Of a stretch of DNA of 14,363 nucleotides, positions 8,029-14,363 are shown piece by piece; positions within the stretch are counted from its first letter, which is position 1; each line of letters begins with the position of its first letter. The notes beneath the pieces were generated by a model. That model had not been told where the DNA came from. It made no database searches and worked only from the letters and a program-made list of their open reading frames with translations. Where the stretch lies: NCBI GenBank assembly GCA_001430745.1, contig KQ481983.1, positions 3,606,427 through 3,620,789 of the forward strand. Direction: 5' to 3'. The DNA comes from Auxenochlorella pyrenoidosa (Eukaryota; Chlorophyta; Trebouxiophyceae; Chlorellales; Chlorellaceae). The translations under genes were made by a program, and so were the position numbers.

Positions 8029-10102
8029 ATGGCGGCCACTCTGCGCACCCGCAAGTTTATGACCAACCGGCTGCTGGGCCGCAAGCAGTTCGTGAGTGCC
8101 TGAGAAGGCGCTCTGGGCGGCACTGGCGTGTCCTAAAAGCACCCTGAGCAGCCTGGGCACTGCATGTGAGCTCGTCGCGCTGATGGCCGCCGCCCATGCC
8201 CACCGCTGCTGCACCTGCAGGTGCTGGACGTGCTGCACCCGGGCCGTGCCAATGTTTCCAAGGTGCGCTGGCTCGGGCGCCGGGGAGGCAGCATGTGGGA
8301 GCGGCAACATGGCGGTGGCGGCACTCGCAAGCAAGAGGAGCAGCAGCCCGGCTGTGAAGTGCAGTTCAGGGCGGATCTGCCAGCTCCAGTGCGGCAGCAT
8401 AAGATTGGGCGTTGCAGAGCACAAAGAACACCTCGCTGCGTTTGAAGAGGCAGCGCAGGTGGCTGTGCAGCCAGGGGCGACCGAGGGCTGCGGCAGCCCC
8501 ATACCAGGCAGTGCAGCCTTGCAGTCCTGCGGCTGGGCAGCATGCCGCAGCGCAGAAGCTCATGCAAATCCTGTTGCAGCGTCTCTACCCGGTGACGGGC
8601 AGCAGCCTCGGGCCGCAGAGCAGCCCCCAGTTGCAGGCACCGCCCTGCTGTCCGCGGCACCCCCCCCCTAACGCGGCGCGCCGCCCCGCCTGCCCGCCCC
8701 GCCCCGCAGACCGAGCTGCGCGAGAAGCTGGCCAAGATGTACGACGTGAAGGACATGAACTGCGTGTTTGTGTTTGGCATGCGCACCCAGTTCGGTGGCG
8801 GCAAGAGCTCCGGCTTTGGCCTCATCTACGACAACGTCGAGGTGGCCAAGAAGTTTGAGCCTAAGTACCGGCTCGTGCGGGTGAGAGGGCGGGGGGCCGA
8901 CGGTTGGCCCGGTGGGAGCAGCTGCCGCAGCAGATGCTGGCGTGCCGCCAGGGCCGCGTGCGCCGGCCAGCCCGCTGCCCTGTGCAGCCGAGGACGGCGT
9001 GCTGCGCAGCGCTTGGCGGGGGTGCAGGTCGCCCTCAGCCCGCCCGGGCCTCTCTTGGAGATGCACGCCAGGGGGGGCAGCCTGATGCGGAGGCAGCGTG
9101 ACAAGCATTGGCAGGAGCAACATCAGCTGCATCACAGAAGCAGCAGCAGCAGCAGGCGGACGCGGCGGAACTGGCTGCTGGGCTCGGGGGTTTGCGCCCA
9201 GGGGCAGCGACAGCGTGCAGCAGCGGGCATGCCCAGCTGCTGCACTCCGAGGCTGCTGCTCTCAGCAGCAAGTCGTCAGCGGCTTGCTACCTGCTGGCCA
9301 GCTTCTCTTCTGTCTCCTTGGCAGCACTGCCGGCGCACATGCGGGGCAAGAGGGGGCTGCTGTGCCCATGGGGTCAGCAGCAGCGCTTAGCAGTCAAAGC
9401 GACGCGCAAGCAGCAGTTTTCTGGTATTGGAAGCTGCGGCACCACTGCGCTCTTGTCGGCATGGCGCCGGTAGCGCAGCCTTATTCCGGTTGCGCAGACA
9501 GCCACTGCGGCCGCAGGAGCGGTGCTGCTTCTCAGCAGCCTGCGAGGAGGCCTCAGCGTCAAGCCAGCGAGCTGCGGCAGCAGGGATGACAACCGGCAGT
9601 GCCGGTTCGGCCTGCTGCAGACTCGAGAAGGCTTCCCCGCCGCTCTTCTCTACGCCCCGGGAACGCTACTGTTCGACCAGCTGCGCGCGCTGGGCTGCTT
9701 GCTGACGCAGCCATGCCCTGCTGCGCCTGTCCCGCCCTGCAGAATGGCCTGGCGGAGGCGGTCCAGAAGTCGCGCAAGCAGATCAAGGAGCGCAAGAACC
9801 GCAACAAGCCGCTGCGCGGTGTCAAGAAGGCTGGCGGTGAGTGCTGGAGGGGCGCGGGGGCGTGGCAGGGTGGGTGCGGGGAAACCAGCCAATGCTAGCT
9901 GCGCCAGAAACCAGCTCAGGTCGCTGCGTGCTCTGCTTTGTGCGGGACGGCAACGGCACATGCTCAGCAGGTCTGCAGGTCTGCCTGCTTACTGCTTTGC
10001 CCGGCAGCTCGCCTGCAATGCAGGCGGCAGTGGAACGCTGTTTTGGTTCAACCCCCCCCCCCCCCCCCCTCCTCCTTGTTGTGCGCTGCAGGCAAGAAGT
10101 AG
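8029..10102 (+). CDS. RPS24: Cytosolic small-subunit ribosomal protein eS24
   Basis: Five exons join in frame with GT-AG junctions: 8029-8091, 8221-8262, 8710-8880, 9743-9836, 10092-10102 (381 nt, 126 aa, stop TAG). The product is a structural protein of the 40S subunit. Signature segments in order are [85 protein letters not shown], then a basic tail with [14 protein letters not shown]. The length fits the family (human forms are about 130 aa), with a slightly short N-terminus ([10 protein letters not shown]). The first three introns lie between codons. The last exon is only 11 nt and encodes the end of GKK plus the stop. Intron 3 is much longer (862 nt) than the rest. An upstream intron in the 5' UTR is probable. 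Confidence 0.97.
8263..8709 (+). other. RPS24: eS24 intron 2
   Basis: This 447-nt intron opens with GTGCGC and ends in CGCCCCGCCCCGCAG. I looked for box C/D-type motifs and saw no convincing pair, and no coding segment was recognised. Confidence 0.85.
8881..9742 (+). other. RPS24: eS24 intron 3 (862 nt)
   Basis: It opens with GTGAGA and ends in CCCGCCCTGCAG. It is the longest intron in the window and is rich in CAG/CTG trinucleotides. Reading frames on both strands are Ala/Arg/Gln-rich shadows without a domain. No box C/D snoRNA or tRNA could be supported by eye. Confidence 0.85.
10052..10069 (+). repeat. 18-nt poly-C tract at the last eS24 acceptor
   Basis: A run of 18 C is followed by TCCTCCTTGTTGTGCGCTGCAG and then the 11-nt terminal exon. 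It forms most of the polypyrimidine region of intron 4. Confidence 0.9.
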
Positions 10103-10499
10103 ACGCCCTCAGCAGCCAGCTAGGGAATGTGCGGATAGACTCCTCTGTAACGAATCGCCTCCAGGGCACAGGCACAGGCTCAGGGCGGCCGAGGGCAGCT
10201 GGAGCAGGGGTGTGCCTGCCCAAGTGCAGGGGCAGGCTTGGGAGGGGCGGCCTGCTGCACAGCACGTCCGTGTGGTGGCGACAGAGCAGGAGGTTACCTG
10301 AGGTGAAAATGTTGCCCTGAGCCCTGGTCACCTTAGCCCTGCTGGGCTGCCAGGAACCAACAGTCACAAGGGGTGGGCAGCAGCGGACAGGGTGGGGACC
10401 ACCGGGGGGAGGGTTGCTCAGGAGTGAGGTCCAAAAGCTGCAGTGCCCGCCAGAGTGCTGTGCTGCTCCCGCTGTGCCTGCTGGGCGGCGCCGCATGCA
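10103..10499. other. Convergent 3' spacer between eS24 and ETF-QO
   Basis: This holds the eS24 3' UTR with a TGTAA at 10146-10150, and on the other strand the ETF-QO 3' UTR, for which no TGTAA was seen. No other gene was recognised. Confidence 0.6.
10146..10150 (+). terminator. RPS24: TGTAA polyadenylation signal of eS24
   Basis: TGTAA lies 44 nt after the TAG stop, giving a short 3' UTR. Confidence 0.55.
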
Positions 10500-13400
10500 T
10501 CACATCATCGAGTATTCGGGGCCGCCGCCGCCCTCGGGCACCGTCCAGCGGATGTTCTGCGAGGGGTCCTTGATGTCGCAGGCCTTGCAGTGCAGGCAGT
10601 TCTGCGCGTTGATCTGCAGGTGCCGCTTGCCGTCCTCGCTGGCCACATACTCGTACACGCCTGCCGGGGGGGGGGGGCCCATCAGTACTGGCAGCACTGA
10701 GTTAGTCTAGTCTAGTTTAACAGCTTATCGCCCAAAGGCTTGTACCAGAGGCAGCACTGAGTTATGGTAAAAGCACACCAGGATGCACAACCGCCCGTTC
10801 AGGGAGGGGGTGCCTGCCACCCTCCCACGCGATGCGCTGGTGCCTGCCCGTGTGAAGGCAGAAGGAAGAGCAGCGCAGACGCAGAAAAAAGGATGCAGAC
10901 CATGCGCTGTGAGCGGGAAAGGCGTGCGAGCACAGCGAGGGAGCCCGGAACCAGAGGGTGCAGGACTGGTGCGCATGGTTTGCCAGGACCTGTCCCCCCA
11001 GCAAGTCCTCCTCACCAGCGGGGCAGTACCGCGCCTCGGGGCCGTCGTACACTGGCAGGTTGAGCGCCTCTGGTATCTTTGGGTTGAGCAGGCGCAGGTG
11101 GCTGGGCTGGTCGTGCTCGTGGTTGGTCTGGCTCCTGCGGGGCGGGCAGGGCGGTTGGTCCCCGGGCGCGTCAGCCGTACATGCAGGGGCGTGGTGGGGG
11201 GCCGGGCGCGCAGAGGGCAGGCAGGGCAGGCTGGAAGCTGGCCTCTGCCGCGGCGTAGCCCTCCTCCCGCCGAAGTTTGACCCTCGCAAAACTGTGCAGA
11301 TAGAAGCGCAGCCACGCCCCCATCGCCTGACCGGAACAGCGAGGTGCTGAGGTCAAAGGTGGTGACGCCATCGGGCTTGGGGTACTCCCGAGGCCTGAAC
11401 CCAGCAGCGGGCCGCAGCTTCTCGTGGTCGCCAAACCTGGAGCGGGTGGCGGGCGGGAGCGCAGCTGGGCGCGGCGCACATGCAGCAGTGGCGGGCGCAG
11501 ACGCCGGGCCGTGGTGCAGGCCAGCAGCTGCATGCTGCAGGCATCGTGGAAACAGCAACTCCCACTGGCGCCCAAACGCCGAGCTCGCAGTGCCCAAGTT
11601 GCGGCCAGGGGCTTCTGGCAACCCCCCCTCAATGCACAAGTCCCCACCTGTGCCGGAATGTCCAGCGCGGCTGCAGCGGCCCCTTGAGCAGGTAGGCATC
11701 CAGGGCAGAGTAGGCCAGCCCGCCGTACAGGCCGGCGCCCAGCCCAAACGAGGGCCGGATGTTGCGCTCGCGGTACAGCTCGCTGTCAACCTGCAGGGGT
11801 GGTAGAAAGAGGGCTGAAGTGCCGTGAAGCTGGGGGCAGAGACCACCCAGTGGTGGCGACTTGCAGGGGTGCGGAGCACAAGCAACAGAGAGGCAGACAG
11901 AGGCCCGAGCTGGCAGCCCCCTCCCCGCCATCCGCACAAAGCGCTGGCATGGGAGTGGAATGATCGCCCAGGACCACCGAGCGTGCAGCCATTCAAGCAG
12001 CATCGCCCTCAAGACGCACCTGACCGGACTCGGGCGCACGCGCACCCCACCGCCCGACGGCCCACACCGCGTTGGGACGGGCCTGCGTACAACACAATAA
12101 CAGGGCACCCTCCCGCCACCCACCCACCCAGGAGTTGCGCAGGCTGCTCTCGTACGCCGACAGGTCCAGCGGCCGCCCGGCTGGCTGCGAGGTGATGGCG
12201 TTGAAGGCTGCCTCAGCCGCCAGCATGCCCGACTTCATGGCTGTGTGGGTGCCCTGCAGAGGGGGCCGCATGACCCTTGCCAGCTGCCCTGGGTTGCCAG
12301 GCAAGGCAGGCTGGTGGGCACCTGGCGCGCTGCCCCGGCTACAGGCGGCGGCCGCCCGCCGGCCCCTCTGCAACCGTGGCTTCCTTCTCTTTTGAACGAC
12401 GGGCCGCGCCCCGCTCTGCAACAGCACAACCAAACGGGCGCTGCATGCAACATGCCTTAAAGCGTAAGCCTAGTCTGTGCCACCTGCAGGCTCGGCGGCG
12501 CAAAACTGGCAGCTCACCAGAAGACCAGGACAGAGTGCCCCTGCGAGGTGACCACGCTGCAGCCCCGCAGAGGAGCAGCCGCCCCCCCCCCCCCACACCC
12601 ACCCCACCCCACCCCCGCAGGGGAGCCCACCTTGATTTTTGGCACGTTGAGGAAGCCGGCGGCATCACCCACCAGGGCGCCCCCGGGGAAGGCGAGCGCG
12701 GGGATGGACTGCCAGCCGCCCTCGTTCAGGGTGCGCGCGCCGTACTGCAGGGGCGGCGGGGAGTGGGCTGGCATCTGTGGGTGCCATGGTAGTGATAGGT
12801 GCCACCAGACAAGACCCTGCACGGCCGCGCGGCGGCAGCCGCTTTGGCCGCCCGCCGGCCCGACGCCGCCACCCTGCAGCACGCGTGCAGGCACCGCGCC
12901 CCTCCCGCAGCGCCCGGCTGTGCACCTGCCGGTCACCATGTAGCCGCCCCCCCCTCCCCCCTCGTGGGCGGTGTCTCACCTGCAGGCACTGGCCCCCCTC
13001 CAGCAGGCGTGCCACCCAGGGGTGCCGCTTGAACTGCTGAAACTCCTGGTAGGGGCTGAGGTAGGGGTTGGCATAGTCCAGCGCCACCACTAGCCTGCAC
13101 TGGGGGGCGGGGACCCACCGGGCAGCGGCCGTGGCTGCACGCAGGCTGCACGCCGCAGCGCGCTCCGGCGAGTGGCACCCGGCACCTGAACTGTGCAGCT
13201 GCGGCCGCCTGCCCTGCATGGCCGCCGGGCGCCCGGGTCCCTGCGCAGGCCTCACCCCGGCCTCACCCCAGCGCCACCCTGTTGTCTGCCATGTGGTAGA
13301 TGAATGAGCCTCCGTACACGTCCCAGGGCAGCGGCCAGCCCACGGTGTGCACCACCAGCCCGGGCTTGTGCTTCTCGGGGGCCACCTGCGCCGGCAGCGG

Positions 13401-14309
13401 CAGCGTCGCCCACGCTCAAGACACCCGCTCACGAGGCTCGGAGGCTCACAGTTCGCAGCGCAAATAGGGGGGGGCGCGCCTGCGTTCGGCCACACCCCAG
13501 CACCCGACATCCGCCTGCACTTCCCGCAGTGCAAGAAAAGCACAGCAGCCTAAGCGGTCGTGCCCCGTAGGCCCAGAAACAAGCAAAGGCGCCTGGGCTG
13601 CGCCCTGGCTGCGCCCCTTCACACATGCCCCAGGCCGCTCCCGGCTGAGCCGGCCCACCTGCCACACCTCCTTGAGCCCCAGTGCGTACGTCTGCGGCTG
13701 CGCCCCCGCCTTGTCGCGCAGGCCGTACCGCTTCATCACGCGCTGGCTCAGCGAGCCGCGGCAGCCCTCGGCCAGCAGCGTGGCGCGCGCCGTCAGCGCC
13801 ATGCCCAGCTGGAAGCTGTCCTTGCGCCGCCCGTCCCGCCCCACCCCAAAGTCGTTGGTCTGTGTGTGTGTGTGTGTGTGGGTGGGTGGGGTGGGGGGGT
13901 AGGGTGTGTGTGTGTGCGACAGTGCGCAGCGAGGCAGCAAGCGCAGTGGTTGGTCAGTGGGCCTGGGGGGCGTGTAGGGCAAGGGCAACGCAGAGCAGGG
14001 GCAGGATGGCTGGAGAGCCAAGGGCTCTGCCCAGCTGTGCAACTGCCTTCCCCAGTCAGGCAAATACCCCTGGTCACAGCACCAAGCCACCCCACACGAC
14101 AGCACAACAGCCGCCGCTGCCGCCGGCTCCGCCGTTACCGGCAGCTGCGCCGCGAGGGCAGCCCGAGCCCGCCCGCCCCGCGGGCCCGGCCCACCTGCAC
14201 CCCATGCACTCCGCCGGCGGCGTCGTAGACGACCCGCGCCCCCGCAAAACCAGGGAACACCTCCACCCCCAGCTCCTCCGCCTTGCGCCCCAGCCACCGC
14301 ACCGCCTCG
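10500..14309 (-). CDS. ETFQO: Electron transfer flavoprotein-ubiquinone oxidoreductase (partial, 3' ten exons)
   Basis: Ten exons join in frame: 14309-14195, 13859-13659, 13385-13267, 13094-12980, 12744-12631, 12253-12128, 11790-11648, 11436-11332, 11134-11016, 10660-10500 (438 codons plus a TGA). The enzyme of the inner mitochondrial membrane passes electrons from ETF, fed by fatty acid, branched-chain amino acid and lysine breakdown, to ubiquinone. Visible blocks in order are [93 protein letters not shown] joined to [44 protein letters not shown] and YCPAG. The 4Fe-4S ligands are that Cys plus CLHCKAC in [19 protein letters not shown]. It ends [11 protein letters not shown]. The N-terminal FAD-binding GxGxxG part and the targeting peptide lie beyond 14363. 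[12 protein letters not shown] is plant-like. No frameshift or lost key residue was seen. Confidence 0.96.
10666..10677 (-). repeat. 12-nt poly-C tract (minus strand) at the last ETF-QO acceptor
   Basis: On the plus strand it reads as 12 G. In the transcript it is poly-C five bases before the last exon, the same arrangement as in the GH16 and eS24 genes. Confidence 0.85.
10690..10764. repeat. 15-bp direct repeat GGCAGCACTGAGTTA, 60 bp apart
   Basis: Identical copies lie at 10690-10704 and 10750-10764 inside the last ETF-QO intron, with a tandem TAGTC repeat between them. No element ends are visible. Confidence 0.8.
11791..12127 (-). other. ETFQO: ETF-QO intron between NSW and [15 protein letters not shown]
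   Basis: A 337-nt intron with donor GTGGGT and an acceptor ending TACCACCCCTGCAG. Nothing else was recognised in it. Confidence 0.85.
12254..12630 (-). other. ETFQO: ETF-QO intron between NVPKIK and GTHTAMKS
   Basis: A 377-nt intron with donor GTGGGC and acceptor CCCCCTCTGCAG. Its first 50 nt contain a strong G-quadruplex pattern. No nested gene was seen. Confidence 0.85.
12582..12616 (-). repeat. G-quadruplex-type G-run cluster beside a 5' splice site
   Basis: On the minus (transcribed-sense) strand the tract reads G5-T-G4-T-G4-T-G3-TGT-G13, starting 14 nt inside the intron that follows the exon ending at 12631. It has four or more G tracts of at least three with 1-nt loops. Confidence 0.85.
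13860..14194 (-). other. ETFQO: ETF-QO intron with CA-repeat acceptor
   Basis: A 335-nt intron with donor GTGGGC. Its 3' end consists of CA repeats and C-rich sequence directly abutting the exon that starts ACCAACGAC at 13859. No nested gene was seen. Confidence 0.85.
13861..13917 (-). repeat. CA/GT microsatellite with G/C-rich core at an ETF-QO acceptor
   Basis: The plus strand shows (TG)10, then GGTGGGTGGGGTGGGGGGGTAGGG, then (TG)n. In the transcript it is (CA)n-C-rich-(CA)n ending in CAG, so the dinucleotide repeat supplies the AG of the splice site. Confidence 0.9.
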
Positions 14310-14363
14310 CTGCGGCGGCAGGGGAGGTGCGGTGAGGGGCTGGGGTTGGTGCGCCGCAGAAAC
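14310..14363 (-). other. ETFQO: 3' end of an upstream ETF-QO intron
   Basis: The minus strand ends in CCCCTGCCGCCGCAG before the first visible ETF-QO exon, so the window edge lies inside an intron. The preceding exon is outside. Confidence 0.7.

Larger units (their letters stand above)
10661..11015 (-). other. ETFQO: ETF-QO last intron
   Basis: This 355-nt intron lies between CPAG and VYEYV. It contains a 15-bp direct repeat and ends (minus strand) in a 12-C tract plus GGCAG. No nested gene was seen. Confidence 0.85.

Noticed and set aside
11325..11340. GC-AG intron (TCAG/GCGATG) after SLFRS in ETF-QO
   Set aside because: A GT donor (TTCCG/GTCAGG) at 11331 joined to the CCCGCAG acceptor at 11135 restores [12 protein letters not shown] in frame, so no unusual donor is needed.
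10725..11996. Long minus-strand open frame of 423 codons
   Set aside because: It runs through introns and exons of ETF-QO; only the part around [24 protein letters not shown] is real coding sequence, and the rest is GC-rich read-through.
1..14363. CRISPR arrays, tRNA or rRNA genes, transposons
   Set aside because: No regularly spaced repeats, no tRNA or rRNA-like sequence, and no transposase or reverse-transcriptase motifs or terminal repeats were seen.

Overview
The window looks like nuclear DNA of a GC-rich green alga, most likely a trebouxiophyte of the Chlorella/Micractinium type. The reasons are dense spliced genes with many short introns (about 100-860 nt) and GT-AG junctions, GC-rich codon use, TGTAA polyadenylation-type signals downstream of three stops, and protein sequences that read as plant or algal versions of eukaryotic families. 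The organism assignment is inference from style and was not checked by a search.

Five protein genes can be resolved. (1) 344-604, +: last coding exon of an Sm/LSm-fold protein that resembles LSM10; its earlier exons lie off the left edge. (2) 3772-1133, -: a complete eight-exon gene (472 aa) for a secreted protein with a signal peptide, a cysteine-rich N-terminal region and a C-terminal Hedgehog/intein (Hint, 'Hog') autoprocessing domain starting at Cys248. (3) 5025-7011, +: a complete five-exon gene (392 aa) for a secreted GH16 beta-glucanase (laminarinase type) with the GEIDVAE active-site motif. (4) 8029-10102, +: a complete five-exon gene (126 aa) for cytosolic ribosomal protein eS24, ending in an 11-nt exon. 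(5) 14309-10500, -: the last ten exons (438 aa) of electron transfer flavoprotein-ubiquinone oxidoreductase (ETF-QO), whose 5' part lies off the right edge.

Genes 1 and 2 are convergent, genes 2 and 3 diverge from a 1.25-kb spacer, genes 3 and 4 are in tandem, and genes 4 and 5 are convergent. The genes do not form a pathway: they cover RNA processing, a secreted autoprocessing protein, an extracellular or wall glucanase, translation, and mitochondrial respiration. The only suggestive link is that the two secreted products share a divergent spacer.

The most interesting object is the Hint protein. All eight exons join in frame with GT-AG junctions and keep the Hint blocks, but it has Ser where the usual block has Thr (SxxH) and LASSYA where animal Hedgehogs have LASCYA. 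Other points of note are very long pure C tracts serving as 3' splice-site pyrimidine tracts in three different genes, a pure CA repeat directly against another acceptor, and a strong G-quadruplex motif just inside an ETF-QO intron.
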